Source: Lachnospiraceae bacterium
GTDB taxonomy: Bacteria; Bacillota; Clostridia; Lachnospirales; Lachnospiraceae
NCBI GenBank assembly: GCA_030524525.1
Contig: JAUNGI010000030.1
Location: 1 to 34,110 of the forward strand
DNA: 34,110 nt
Reading direction: 5' to 3'
Shown: positions 14,941 through 24,322 of the stretch, in pieces
How the letters are laid out: each line of letters starts with the position of its first letter
Position numbering within the stretch: position 1 is the first letter of the stretch
Translations under genes and position numbers: made by a program
The notes under the pieces: model-generated
Told to the model about the DNA's origin: nothing
The model's database searches: none
Seen by the model: only the letters and a program-made list of their open reading frames with translations

Positions 14941-16326
14941 TTATGAATACTTTTTTATGCCGCAGCTTTTTCCGATCGCCTCGCGCACATCGGACAGGCT
15001 CCCAAACGCGCCGTCCGCCAAAAGCTGCGCCGCCAGATTCCCGTACGCGGTCGCCTCTGCGGGCCCCGCATAAACGGTTTTGCCTGTAAATTCCGCGGTC
15101 AGCCGGTTGAGATAATCCGCTTGGGAGCCGCCGCCGAGGATGTGGATTGCCGGATAGGCTCTGCCCGTCATCCGCTCGATTTCCTCCGCCGTGTTACGAT
15201 AACAGAGCGCAAGGCTTCGATAGATCACGCGGGCAAACTCTCCCGCCGTCACGGGACTTTCCAGCCCGTGCCGCCCACAGTACGTCTCAATCGCCCCCTT
15301 CATGCTGACCGGAGCCAAAAACATTTCGTCGCCGCAGTCGATCAGCGTATCAATGCCGCTGTCCTCCGCCATCCTGCAAAGCTCCGCGAAGGAGTAACGG
15401 TCGTCCAGCTCATGCCGCAGCTGCTGGATCATCCAAAGTCCCATGATATTTTTCAGATACCGGTAACGATGGGCGTATCCGCCCTCGTTTGTAAAATTGT
15501 GCGCCGCGCTCTCTTTGGAGCAGTCGGGCGACGGTCTTTCCACGCCCATCAGCGACCACGTTCCGGAGCTTATGTAAAGGATATCGTCCCGGTTTGACGG
15601 GATGGCCATAACCGCCGACGCCGTATCGTGGGAGGCGGTCAGCACGACCTTCGTATCAAACCCGACCTCCGCCGCGATCTCCGGCTTCAACCCGCCGACC
15701 AGCGTCCCCGGCGAAAAAATCTCCGAAAAGATCGTTTCGGGCAGCCCCAGCGCTTCCATGATCTTCCAATCCCAGTCGCAGGCTTTGGCATTTACCAGTC
15801 CCGTCGTCGTAGCGTTTGTGTATTCCTGCACGGTTTTTCCGGTCAGCAGAAATACAAAATAGTCGGGAAGCATACGCATACGCTCCGCTTTCCGAAGCTG
15901 TTCGGGAAATTTTTCTTTCAGATAGGCAAGCTGATAAACCGTATTGAATTTCTGCTTCTGAATTCCCGTGGCGGCGTAAAGGCTCTCGTCGGAGAGGCAA
16001 AGCTTTACGCCGTCGGTTCGCCTGTCGCGGTAGCTTACGCTGTCCCCAACGAGCGCTCCCGAAGCGTCCGTAAGGACAAAATCCACGCCCCATGTGTCGA
16101 TCCCCATGCTGACCGGGATTTTTCCCGCGTCGCGGCATTTTTTCATTCCCGCGAGGATCTCGGAAAACAACCGCCCGACGTCCCAGCAAAGCACGCCGTC
16201 GGCGTTCTTCCTCGCGCCGTTCGGAAAACGGTGGATTTCCTCCGTAACAAGCCGCCCGACGTCCAAGTGACAGAGAATATGCCGCCCGCTGGACGCGCCG
16301 ATGTCGATCGCCAGATAATACTTCAT
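14941..16326 (-). CDS. rhaB: rhamnulokinase
   Basis: It phosphorylates L-rhamnulose with ATP at O1; FGGY sugar-kinase family. The 461-residue protein begins YYLAIDIGASSGRH (phosphate-1 loop), with GIDTWGVDFVL, RDRRTDGV, LTASHDTASAVMAIP and SSGTWSLMGVE, then ILGGGSQADYLNRLTAEFTGKTVYAGPAEATAYGNLAAQ for the adenosine site. These fit RhaB rather than xylulo- or fuculokinase, and the adjacent rhaA and rhaD agree. GAAGGAG lies just before the ATG. The 105-base gap to the upstream GH78 gene is filled by a dispersed hairpin repeat that may lower read-through. Confidence 0.96.
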   Translation of the reverse strand: MKYYLAIDIGASSGRHILCHLDVGRLVTEEIHRFPNGARKNADGVLCWDVGRLFSEILAGMKKCRDAGKIPVSMGIDTWGVDFVLTDASGALVGDSVSYRDRRTDGVKLCLSDESLYAATGIQKQKFNTVYQLAYLKEKFPEQLRKAERMRMLPDYFVFLLTGKTVQEYTNATTTGLVNAKACDWDWKIMEALGLPETIFSEIFSPGTLVGGLKPEIAAEVGFDTKVVLTASHDTASAVMAIPSNRDDILYISSGTWSLMGVERPSPDCSKESAAHNFTNEGGYAHRYRYLKNIMGLWMIQQLRHELDDRYSFAELCRMAEDSGIDTLIDCGDEMFLAPVSMKGAIETYCGRHGLESPVTAGEFARVIYRSLALCYRNTAEEIERMTGRAYPAIHILGGGSQADYLNRLTAEFTGKTVYAGPAEATAYGNLAAQLLADGAFGSLSDVREAIGKSCGIKKYS

Positions 16327-16356
16327 ACCGTCTCCTTCAACAAACTCTTTTTATAA

Positions 16357-16453
16357 AATCCCGCGCTGCGAGATTTCCCGTCTGCGGCGGGCTGCATCGC
16401 CTGCTTCTTCCTCTCCGCCGCAATGCGTTCCTCAGCTCTGCCGCAATGCGATC
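16357..16453 (-). repeat. dispersed hairpin repeat, copy A
   Basis: On the - strand this reads GATCGCATTGCGG, then a second CGCATTGCGGCGGAGAGGAA, then GCCCGCCGCAG, GGGAA and GCGCGGGATT. Most of these blocks recur in the same order and orientation at 33995-34070. CCCGC and GCGGG arms make an imperfect hairpin followed by TTTTAT. Copy A has an extra internal CGCATTGCGG duplication that reaches into the last codons of the GH78 gene. I infer a small mobile or REP-like element. Confidence 0.65.
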
Positions 16454-19400
16454 CTCCAGCTCCCGCTGCCAACGGTCTTGGTTCCGCAGGGCAGAACCAG
16501 CTCCGCCGTCGTATTTACGGGGATCTTGCAGAAAAACGTCGCCTCCCCGTCGGCAAGCTCATAGCCCGCTTCCACCCGTCCGTAGGGCGTTTCAAAGCCG
16601 CCCGAAATTTTTCCGAACCCGCAGAAGTCGGGCTGAATGAGGAAATGCTTCCAGCCGTCCCCCTTCGGGCGGATTCCCACGGCGTATTCGTACAGCCAGC
16701 TCATAACGCTTCCCAGCGAGTAATGATTGAAGCTGTTCATCGCGTTCATTCCGCCGAAGCCGTTCTCAAGCGTATAGCTATTCCAGCGCTCCCATACGGT
16801 CGTCGCGCCCTGCGTAACCGGATAGAGCCAGCTCGGATACTGGGTCTGCGTCATCATCCGGTACGCCGCCCCGCCAAAGCCGCCCTCGCTCAGCATCGGG
16901 TTTACCAGTCCCGTCCCGAAAAATCCGGTGGTGATTTTATAGCCCGATTCCTCCGCCTTCTCGGCAAGGCGCTTCCGCGCCTTCACGATATTTTCCCCTG
17001 TGAACATTTCATAGGCAAGCCCGATGGCATAGCCGCCCATCGTATCGCTTCTGCCGCCGTCCAAGTTCCGGGTAACGCCCTCCGCCGAATCAAAAAAGGT
17101 TCGGTTAAAATACGCCCTTGCCTCCTCCAGCTTCTTTTCATATTTCGCCCTGTCTTCCGCGTAGCCGAGAAGCTTGGCAAAGCGCGCCATAAGCTGACAG
17201 TCTCTTCCGTAAAAGGCGTTCCATACAAGGTGGCTGTCCGTCGCTTCGGGAGCGAGCCAGTCGTCGATCGGCCCCAGATACGCGCTTCCCGGCAGGTCTT
17301 TTCCCGCGAGGTAGTCCATATATTTGCTCATTGCCGCGTAATTGTCGGAGACGATTTTCTTATCCCCGTAAAACCGGTAAAGGTCGTTTACAAGAAACGC
17401 CATTGCGCTGCCGTAGGTAATTCCGCCGAAGCCGCCGCCCACCGGCGCCACCTCCGGAAGGTTTCCGTCCGCCTCCTGACCGTCGCGAAGGGCTTCCAGA
17501 TAGCGCAGATAAAACGCCTTCCCTTCCGCGTTTCGAATGGCGGTCTTGCAGAAAACGTGCGCGTCCCCCGCCCAGCCCATACGCTCGTTTCGCTGCGGAC
17601 AGTCGGTGGGGATGCTGATAAAATTGCAGAGCTGACTGTACGCCACGTTCTTTATAAAGCGGTTGAGCAGCGGATCGTCGGTCTCCACCGTTCCCGTAAT
17701 TTCCGGCAGACTCGAAAGCTGAACCCCTCTGACCTCGCCAAGGGAGGGGGGATTTTCCACGCCCGAGATCTCAATATAGCGGAAGCCGTGGAACGTAAAC
17801 CTCGGAGAATAGGCCTCTCCCGCCTCTCCGCGCAGAATATATTTGTCCGTGGAGGAAGCGTCGCGCAGGTTTGCAGTCAGCAGCCGTCCGCTCAGCTCTC
17901 CGTATTCCTCCAGATCGGGGTAAAGCATTTCCGCATAGCGGATCACCGCCGTTTCCCCCGCCCTGCCGTGAAAGTTGATTTTGCATACGCCTGCAATTTC
18001 CTGCCCCAGATCGTAAATATACACACCCTCGGCAGGTGAGGTCCTGCCGACCGCCGGAAGCTCCTCCACCGCCCTGACCGGACAGTGGGATTTCCCCGTA
18101 AGGACGGGCGCCGTCCGGTTCAGTTCCGGGTATTTTCGGAAAAATCCGGGCAGCGAATCGTATTCCGGGATCACGTCGGGAACGATCACCGCGGGCTTTT
18201 TGATTTTGTCGCTTGTAAAGCCCGGCGTTGAAAAGCTTTCGTATTCCGCAAGCTGCCTTCCGTCCAGCCGCTCTCCTTGGAAAAAGCCGCCGAATTTGTA
18301 AGCGCCCTCGCCGTAATATTCCCATTCCTCGGCATTGGTAACAAACGTATCCGACGAACCGTCCTCGTAGGTCAGCACGAGCTTCGCCATCACGCTTTCC
18401 CGGTCGCCCCAGAGATTATAGCAGCCAAGCACAAAGGTCTGGGAACCGCTCCACCAGCCCGACGCAAGCGTAAAGCCCACGCCGTTTTCCCCTTCGTTGA
18501 TCAGCCCGGTAACATCGTAGGTCTGATAATACAGGTGCTTGTCAAACTGGCTCGCGCCGGGAGCAAAATATTCCTCGGAAACGAGCCTGCCGTTCATGCG
18601 GCACTCATAGATTCCCCGCGCGGTCGCATAGAGCCGCGCCTTTTTCAGCTTCCCCGAACACCAAAAGCTTCTGCGCAGCATCGGCAGCGCATGACCGTCG
18701 GGGGCGCGCTTGACGACCGTGGGCGTTTCCGCGAAAAGCTCCACGCCGTTCTCGGTATCGCAGGAAAAAAACATGCGGGACGGCTCCCGGAGAAAGCTGC
18801 ATCGAATTCCGTCAAAATGCGCCTTGGTCCCGGCATCCGCAAAATAGCCCAGCGTTCCGAGGCGCGGAAAGGTGGTAACGTCGTTGTCGCCCAGCGGATT
18901 GAGCTGCACGCGCTTCACAAACGCGCCGTTTACATGGAGGTTCACGCAGTTGCCCGTAACGTCGAGCCGGAGCGCATAGGCGCTTCCCCCGGCTTCGCCC
19001 GAAAGCACGATCCGTTCCAGCGGAACGTCCTTTTTATCCTCCGCCGCATATCCCACGCGCCGGATTTCCAGAGCCGCTTCGGACGAGCTTTGTTCCACGC
19101 AGACCGAAATATAATTTTCGCCCTCGACCCGCAGTTCGTTCCGCTCCCGGCTTTCCAGACGGGGATCGTCCGCGCCGAACACGATGCCCGCGCGCCCGTT
19201 TCCGTCGATCGCGACCTCGCTTTCCAAACGGAAAACCCCAAGCGCTTCGGAACAGACATAATATTCCGGCGCGCCGATAAACTCCGCCCCGTCCCATGCG
19301 GAAAGATCGCCGCAGAGCAGCGCCGTTTCAAATTTTGCTTCCAGCTCCGCACGCTCCTCCGCCTGATTTTTCACGACAAGCCTTGCAAAGTATTCCGTGC

Positions 19401-19635
19401 AGGGCGAAAGCGCTCCGCCCGCATACGCGATCCCCTGAGAAGCGTCGGAAACCACCTCCCCGCTGTCCCACAGGTCCCTCATGCCGGATTCGCTGCCGAC
19501 CGTGATCCGGTAGCTTTTCTGCATGACATTCTTTGCGTCGGAAACCAGTTTCCAAGAAAATTCCGGGGTTTCGTTGTCTATGACGGCTCCGTCTTTTAAC
19601 CCGTCTGCTGTAAATTCGGAAATTTGAAAGCTCAT
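16432..19635 (-). CDS. GH78 alpha-L-rhamnosidase
   Basis: It removes terminal L-rhamnose with inversion. The 1067-residue protein has an N-terminal fibronectin-like domain (about 1-105), a lectin-like beta-sandwich insert (about 115-285), the rhamnosidase N-domain (about 310-480), another beta domain, and the (alpha/alpha)6 catalytic barrel (about 640-970) before a C-terminal beta domain. TDCPQRNERMGWAGDAH supplies the conserved D678, E684 and D691. VWERW gives the probable general base E949, and NHY the rhamnose-contacting H971. No signal peptide is seen, so it should be cytosolic. GGAGAG precedes the ATG. It follows the GH5 gene by 51 bases. Its last codons overlap a dispersed repeat. Confidence 0.95.
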   Translation of the reverse strand: MSFQISEFTADGLKDGAVIDNETPEFSWKLVSDAKNVMQKSYRITVGSESGMRDLWDSGEVVSDASQGIAYAGGALSPCTEYFARLVVKNQAEERAELEAKFETALLCGDLSAWDGAEFIGAPEYYVCSEALGVFRLESEVAIDGNGRAGIVFGADDPRLESRERNELRVEGENYISVCVEQSSSEAALEIRRVGYAAEDKKDVPLERIVLSGEAGGSAYALRLDVTGNCVNLHVNGAFVKRVQLNPLGDNDVTTFPRLGTLGYFADAGTKAHFDGIRCSFLREPSRMFFSCDTENGVELFAETPTVVKRAPDGHALPMLRRSFWCSGKLKKARLYATARGIYECRMNGRLVSEEYFAPGASQFDKHLYYQTYDVTGLINEGENGVGFTLASGWWSGSQTFVLGCYNLWGDRESVMAKLVLTYEDGSSDTFVTNAEEWEYYGEGAYKFGGFFQGERLDGRQLAEYESFSTPGFTSDKIKKPAVIVPDVIPEYDSLPGFFRKYPELNRTAPVLTGKSHCPVRAVEELPAVGRTSPAEGVYIYDLGQEIAGVCKINFHGRAGETAVIRYAEMLYPDLEEYGELSGRLLTANLRDASSTDKYILRGEAGEAYSPRFTFHGFRYIEISGVENPPSLGEVRGVQLSSLPEITGTVETDDPLLNRFIKNVAYSQLCNFISIPTDCPQRNERMGWAGDAHVFCKTAIRNAEGKAFYLRYLEALRDGQEADGNLPEVAPVGGGFGGITYGSAMAFLVNDLYRFYGDKKIVSDNYAAMSKYMDYLAGKDLPGSAYLGPIDDWLAPEATDSHLVWNAFYGRDCQLMARFAKLLGYAEDRAKYEKKLEEARAYFNRTFFDSAEGVTRNLDGGRSDTMGGYAIGLAYEMFTGENIVKARKRLAEKAEESGYKITTGFFGTGLVNPMLSEGGFGGAAYRMMTQTQYPSWLYPVTQGATTVWERWNSYTLENGFGGMNAMNSFNHYSLGSVMSWLYEYAVGIRPKGDGWKHFLIQPDFCGFGKISGGFETPYGRVEAGYELADGEATFFCKIPVNTTAELVLPCGTKTVGSGSWRIALRQS

Positions 19636-19686
19636 ATCCTGCTCTCCTCTCAGCGTTCTGAATCTTATGCCTGTGAAAACTCTTTT

Positions 19687-20904
19687 TCAGCGCCCCTCCG
19701 CAGTCAAAACCAAGGCTTCGATCACCGGCTCGCAGTACGGCTTTGCGGCAAGGCGGTCAAAAATCTTCATGGAACCGCCGTCGTCCCACCAAAAGCAGGT
19801 GATTCCGTACTTCTTTGCCGCCGCAACAAAGTAGGCGGCGTATTTCGCCCGCTCCGCCGTGTATTCGTCCGTTTCCGTATGATCCTGCGCTCCGAACTCT
19901 CCTATGATCATCGGAAGCTTCTGTCCCGTAACGATCTCGCGGTTCAGGCGTTCAAAGATCGTGTCGATCACCGCCTCGTCCGCGCTGTCCCAAACGGTAT
20001 CCGTACCGCCGCAGAAGCCGGACGGGTCGTAGATATGGACCTCGGCGATCAGATGCTCCTTTTCCGGATCGGTTGGAGCCGCAAAGCCGGTCACCTGCGA
20101 ATTCGCCGACGAAGCGCCGTAGGTCAGCACAATAATATTCCGCTCCGCGTTGTTTCCACCGGAGCTTCGCACCGTGTCTACGAACAGCTGATTCAGCCTG
20201 TTTACCGTATCGTAGCTGTCCTGATCGGAGCCGCCCCAGTTGGAATTTCTGTCAAGGATCTCGTTCATGCTTTCAAACAGCAGCCTTTGATCGTAATCCT
20301 TGAAATAATCGGCGATCTGCTCCCAGAGGCATACATATTTCTCGCTCATGCCGTTTTCGTACATCTCGCTGTCGGCGCGGAGCCACGCCTCGTCCCCGCC
20401 GCCCGTATCGTGATGCACGTTGACGATGCAGTACATATCCTCCGCCAGAACGTAATCGACGACCTCCCTTACGCGGGCAAGCCACGCTTCGTCCACCCTG
20501 CCGTTTTCGTCCATCTTTTCCAGCCATGTTACGGGAACTCTTACGGCGTTGAAGCCGCTTTCCTTCACCGCATGGATCAGCTCCCGGGTAACGACGGGAT
20601 TGCCCCATGCGGTTTCAAAATTCCTCGGACTGCTTTTACCGATCCACGCCCCCGTACAGTCGAGCGAATTTCCCAGATTCCAGCCGATTTTCATATTGGC
20701 GACGCACTCCGACGCCGTTTCGCTCCGGAACTCCGCAGGCGACGGCTCCGCCGGGGAAGGTGTCAACGGTTCCGCTGCGGCTGTCAAGGTCGCTGCGGGC
20801 GTTTCGGACGCCCCTTCCTTCTGCGGCTGATTGCCGCAAGCGGAAAACAGCATTGCGGCGGCGGTCAAAACACAAAATAATGCTTCGGTTTTCCTTCTGC
20901 TCAT
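19687..20904 (-). CDS. GH5-type glycanase lipoprotein
   Basis: An endo-acting beta-glycanase (cellulase, xyloglucanase or mannanase type; specificity not readable). The 405-residue protein begins with a lipoprotein signal: positive n-region, hydrophobic core, lipobox FSAC with lipidated C23. A short Ala/Pro/Ser/Glu linker (about 30-60) precedes the GH5 barrel with IGWNLGNSLD (73-82), VRVPVTW (121-127), HHD (164-166), MNE with acid/base E215, and IGEFG with nucleophile E336. It is the only exported enzyme of the cluster and would cut polymer at the cell surface. The ATG at 20904 has GGGGAGGA at good spacing; the longer frame to 20997 would cover the promoter. First gene of the rhamnose operon. 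Confidence 0.93.
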   Translation of the reverse strand: MSRRKTEALFCVLTAAAMLFSACGNQPQKEGASETPAATLTAAAEPLTPSPAEPSPAEFRSETASECVANMKIGWNLGNSLDCTGAWIGKSSPRNFETAWGNPVVTRELIHAVKESGFNAVRVPVTWLEKMDENGRVDEAWLARVREVVDYVLAEDMYCIVNVHHDTGGGDEAWLRADSEMYENGMSEKYVCLWEQIADYFKDYDQRLLFESMNEILDRNSNWGGSDQDSYDTVNRLNQLFVDTVRSSGGNNAERNIIVLTYGASSANSQVTGFAAPTDPEKEHLIAEVHIYDPSGFCGGTDTVWDSADEAVIDTIFERLNREIVTGQKLPMIIGEFGAQDHTETDEYTAERAKYAAYFVAAAKKYGITCFWWDDGGSMKIFDRLAAKPYCEPVIEALVLTAEGR

Positions 20905-20939
20905 ATACGTTCCTCCCCGAATTCTTTTTTGTTGCCTAT

Positions 20940-20968
20940 AGCATAAAAGAACTTTCCCCCTCCGACAA
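20940..20968 (-). promoter_or_regulatory. promoter of the GH5-GH78-rhaBAD operon
   Basis: On the - strand TTGTCG (-35, 20968-20963) and TATGCT (-10, 20945-20940) have a 17-base spacer. Both boxes match 4 of 6, a modest promoter consistent with a need for an activator. Confidence 0.6.
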
Positions 20969-20991
20969 GTGTTAAAATTATCCCATCTGTC
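20967..20991 (-). promoter_or_regulatory. putative AraC-regulator operator at the GH5 promoter
   Basis: GACAGATGG, then AATTTTAACACTT on the - strand, directly abuts and slightly overlaps the -35 box. The same two blocks (GACAGATGG ... AATTNNAACACTT) recur at 24320-24348 before the GH3 gene, at almost the same distance from its -10 box. This is the position expected for an AraC-family activator. The regulator gene begins within 100 bases. Binding is inferred, not shown. Confidence 0.6.
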
Positions 20992-21014
20992 TATCAATTT
21001 TTAACATCAGGCGG

Positions 21015-21043
21015 TTGTATTTTTTCGCCCGTCCGGTTATGAT
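21015..21043 (+). promoter_or_regulatory. promoter of the AraC-type regulator
   Basis: TTGTAT (21015-21020) and TATGAT (21038-21043) are 17 bases apart. Transcription would start near 21050, which supports the ATG at 21084 over the in-frame one at 21015. Confidence 0.55.
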
Positions 21044-21083
21044 GGAAGCAGGCTACGCAGAGAAAGGCGGGGAGAAACAAAAA

Positions 21084-22160
21084 ATGGATCTGAACGAAAT
21101 CTATGACGAGCTTGAGCGCTACAATGACGACGAGCTGTTCTATAAGGAGCTGTTTTTGAGCCGCAGGCAGCCGGAAAAATACGCGGAGCTGATGCGGTCG
21201 CTGAACATTGACGAGGTCAACAAACGCGGGCTGATCATTCCCGAATTGCAGCAGCAGGGGTACCGTCCGGCACGTTTTGGAGACGATTTTCTCGATACAA
21301 AAGAACACAAAAACGTGTATCTGTCAAAGCATAACAGATACACGCCTCCCTATGAGCATGACCACGATTTTTTTGAAATTGTATACATTCTTTCGGGGGA
21401 GTGCGAGAACCGCATTTTCGGCAGAACCGACGTCCTCCGGCAGGGAGACCTGTGCCTTCTGTCCCCCTCGGTCAAGCATTCCATCTGGACGGAGGACGGA
21501 CTGCTCCTCAACATCCTGATCCGCCGCAGCACCATCCGGAATATTCTATCGAATATCTTCATAAGAAACACAATCATCTCCGATTTTTTCGGCAGCAGCA
21601 TTTATCTGAGCAATTTCGCGACCTGTCTAATGTTCCGCACAAACGGCGACGACGACATCCGCCGCCAGATCCTCGAAATGTACGGCGAACAGCTCCGTCC
21701 GGACGAATACTCCGAAAACATCATAAGCAGTATGCTGATGATCTTCTTTAACAAGCTCGTACGGGGCTACAAGGACACCGCGGTATATCCCCAGACCGTA
21801 AAGGAGCAAAACGAATCCGTAGCCAAAATTTTAGGAATGATCCTCTCCGATTACGCCGGCATAACCCTTTCGGACCTTGCGGACAGCTTGGGCTATTCCA
21901 CCGTTTACTGCTCAAAATATGTAAAGAAGCTTACGGGCTGTACGTTTTCGGAGCTTCTGAAAAAAGTCCGCCTGCAAAAAGCGGCGGACCTCCTTCAAAA
22001 TACCTCTATGAGCATCAGCGATATCAGCGCCGCCTGCGGATATGAAAATCCGGAGAATTTCAACCGCGCGTTCCGGCAGCGCTACCACACGGCGCCGTCC
22101 GGATTCCGCGAACGTCACTCCAGCCGGAAATCCGCGCCGTTGTCGGTAAGGCTGTCGTGA
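21084..22160 (+). CDS. AraC-family transcriptional regulator
   Basis: A sugar-sensing DNA-binding protein, 358 residues. An N-terminal helical part (1-60) is followed by a cupin-like sensor domain (about 75-150, with YEHDHDFFEIVYILSGE at 90-106 and a GDLCLLSPSVKHSI strand). The C-terminal double helix-turn-helix domain (about 255-345) has LSDLADSLGYSTVYCSKYVKKLTG and the AraC signature ISDISAACGYENPENFNRAFRQRYHTAPSGFR. It is transcribed away from the GH5/rhamnose operon and is the obvious candidate activator of that operon and of the GH3 gene. The inducer is unknown; rhamnose or an oligosaccharide is a guess. Its last 46 bases overlap the convergent GH3 gene, and no terminator lies between them. 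Confidence 0.93.
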   Translation: MDLNEIYDELERYNDDELFYKELFLSRRQPEKYAELMRSLNIDEVNKRGLIIPELQQQGYRPARFGDDFLDTKEHKNVYLSKHNRYTPPYEHDHDFFEIVYILSGECENRIFGRTDVLRQGDLCLLSPSVKHSIWTEDGLLLNILIRRSTIRNILSNIFIRNTIISDFFGSSIYLSNFATCLMFRTNGDDDIRRQILEMYGEQLRPDEYSENIISSMLMIFFNKLVRGYKDTAVYPQTVKEQNESVAKILGMILSDYAGITLSDLADSLGYSTVYCSKYVKKLTGCTFSELLKKVRLQKAADLLQNTSMSISDISAACGYENPENFNRAFRQRYHTAPSGFRERHSSRKSAPLSVRLS

Positions 22161-24244
22161 CCGATCCAGAGGGTAAACGCGCCCGCCTCGCTGACAAAAT
22201 TCATATCCCGATCGTAAAACCGCAGCATTTCCTCGGTGATCTCAAAGCAGACCTCCGTTTCCTCTCCTGCGGCAAGCTCTATCTTCTGTAAGCCCTTCAG
22301 CTCGCGCAGAGGTCTTACCACGCTTCCGGTAATATCGCGGATATAAAGCTGCACGGCCTCCTTTACGGGAAGGCTTCCGCAGTTTTTCACGCGGACGCTT
22401 GCCGTAAGCTTCCCGTCCCGCGTCAGCACGCTGCTGTCGAGCCGAACCGGCGAATAGGCGACTTCGCCGTAGGACAGCCCGTAACCGAACGGGTAGAGCG
22501 GAACGTTCGGCGCATCCATATAGTTCGAAACGAAGGGACAGAAGCCCTGCATATCGGGCTTTGGTCTGCCGGTGGAAAACGCGCCGTAGGAAAGCGGCAG
22601 CTGTCCCGTGCAGTACGGCATGCTCATCGAAAGCCTGCCCGACGGATTGACCCTTCCGAACAGAATATCGGCAAGCGCATAGCTGCCGCAGGAGCCGGGA
22701 AGCCATGCCTCCACCAGCGCATTGGTTTTTTCGGCAAGCTCCGGAACCGCAAGCGGCCTTCCGCCGAAAAGCACCGTCACAATATTTTGATTGACTCCAT
22801 AAACCGCCTCGAACAGCGCCGCGTGCGCCTTGGAAAGCGAAATATCCGCCTTGCTGAAGGACTCGCCGCTCTGGTTCTGGTTCTCTCCGAGAGCCAACAC
22901 GACCACGTCCGCCTTCCCCGCCGCCGCAAGCATCTCCCCGGCGATCTCGTCGGAAGCAAAAAATTCCGTATCGGCGTTTGGATAAAGCTCCTGCACCGCC
23001 TCCCTGAGCGTGACCGTCCGGGACTCGTCCACAAACAGCGCCCAAGAGCCGGTGATTTCCTTATCGTCCGCAAGCGCGCCGACCACGACGATTTTCTGCT
23101 TTTCATCCAGCGGAAGCGCGCCGTCGTTTTTCAGCAGGACCGTCGTCTCCTCCGCCGCCCTCCGGGACAGCTCCCGATGCTCCGGGCAGAAATGAAGGCT
23201 CCGCTCGTCCTCCTCGGAAGCGTCCTTATACGGATTTTCAAAAAGTCCCAGCCGGTTTTTCAAAACAAGAACCCGCATGACCGCCTCATCCAGCAGGCTT
23301 TCGGAAAGCTCGCCATCCTCGATCAGCGATTCGAGGTGGTGCAAATAGCACTCGCTCATCATATCAATATCGCAGCCCGCTTCCATCGCCTTCTTTGCGG
23401 CGTCTCTGAGGCTGGCGGAGCTGCCGTGCGTCACGGATTCGCTGACGGCGGCGTAATCGGAAATCACCACGCCCTCAAAGCCCATATCCTTCCGCAGGAT
23501 CTCCCGCAGAAGCCGCCGGTTGGTCGTACAGGGCTGCCGGTCGATCGTGTTGAACGCCGTCATAACCATGCTCACCCCGGCTTTTACCGCCGCCCGGTAG
23601 GACACGAGATAGTCCTCGAAAAGCGTGTGCTCGGATATTTCGGTAACGTTGTAATCCCGTCCCGACTGCACCGCGCCGTACGCCGCAAAATGCTTTGCGC
23701 AGGCGGCTACTTTGCCCTTTTCGCCGTAGTCCCCGCCCTGAAAGCCGGAGACCATACTTTCCGCCATTCTCGCATTCAGCCACGGATCCTCTCCCGTGGA
23801 CTCCATGCATCTTCCCCAGCGGCTGTCTCTTACAAGGTCCACCATCGGCGAAAAGGTAACGTGAACGCCCGAAGCTGCCGCCTCCTTTGCGGCAGCGGAC
23901 GCGATCTGCTCCGCAAGCGCGGGATTGAAGGACGAGCCGATGGCAATCGGCACGGGAAAGCCGGTTTTATAGCCATGGATCACGTCCGCCATAAACAGCG
24001 CGGGGATCCGGTGCGGCTGCTTTTCCATCATCCGGTTCTGCAAGTCCTTCAAATGCGCCGCGCCGTGCTCGCCCAGCACGCTGCCCGTCCGATAGGGCTG
24101 GTCGGCGGTCATGTGAAAATCCACCACGGGTCCCGTGTAAACGTCAATGTTTCCGAAAAAGCCGCCGTGCAGCTGAACCAGCTGCTCCACCTTTTCCGAA
24201 CGCGACATATCGTTCAAAAGTTCGTTAAGCTCTGCTTGTGTCAT
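22115..24244 (-). CDS. GH3 beta-glycosidase
   Basis: It hydrolyses terminal beta-linked sugars with retention; beta-glucosidase or beta-xylosidase activity cannot be told apart here. The 709-residue protein has the TIM barrel with MVDLVRDSRWGRCMESTGEDP (about 134-154), KHFAAYG (184-190) and VISDYAAV, whose D263 is the nucleophile. It then has the alpha/beta sandwich (about 360-560, with LPLDEKQKIVVVG) and a fibronectin-like C-terminal domain (about 600-705). No signal peptide, hence cytosolic. An AAAGGGG lies upstream of the ATG. Its promoter carries the same operator-like motif as the GH5 operon, so both are likely one regulon. Confidence 0.94.
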   Translation of the reverse strand: MTQAELNELLNDMSRSEKVEQLVQLHGGFFGNIDVYTGPVVDFHMTADQPYRTGSVLGEHGAAHLKDLQNRMMEKQPHRIPALFMADVIHGYKTGFPVPIAIGSSFNPALAEQIASAAAKEAAASGVHVTFSPMVDLVRDSRWGRCMESTGEDPWLNARMAESMVSGFQGGDYGEKGKVAACAKHFAAYGAVQSGRDYNVTEISEHTLFEDYLVSYRAAVKAGVSMVMTAFNTIDRQPCTTNRRLLREILRKDMGFEGVVISDYAAVSESVTHGSSASLRDAAKKAMEAGCDIDMMSECYLHHLESLIEDGELSESLLDEAVMRVLVLKNRLGLFENPYKDASEEDERSLHFCPEHRELSRRAAEETTVLLKNDGALPLDEKQKIVVVGALADDKEITGSWALFVDESRTVTLREAVQELYPNADTEFFASDEIAGEMLAAAGKADVVVLALGENQNQSGESFSKADISLSKAHAALFEAVYGVNQNIVTVLFGGRPLAVPELAEKTNALVEAWLPGSCGSYALADILFGRVNPSGRLSMSMPYCTGQLPLSYGAFSTGRPKPDMQGFCPFVSNYMDAPNVPLYPFGYGLSYGEVAYSPVRLDSSVLTRDGKLTASVRVKNCGSLPVKEAVQLYIRDITGSVVRPLRELKGLQKIELAAGEETEVCFEITEEMLRFYDRDMNFVSEAGAFTLWIGHDSLTDNGADFRLE

Positions 24245-24293
24245 GGTGTATTACCCCTTTCCGTTCCTGATTTTGGTTCCTTGCCTTTCCTTT

Positions 24294-24322
24294 ATTATAA
24301 GCGGAACGCGTCTGCAAGGAAG
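24294..24322 (-). promoter_or_regulatory. promoter of the GH3 gene
   Basis: A perfect TATAAT (-10, 24299-24294 on the - strand) is paired at 17 bases with a poor -35 (CTTCCT). The bad -35 overlapped by the shared motif is typical of activator-dependent promoters. Confidence 0.55.
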
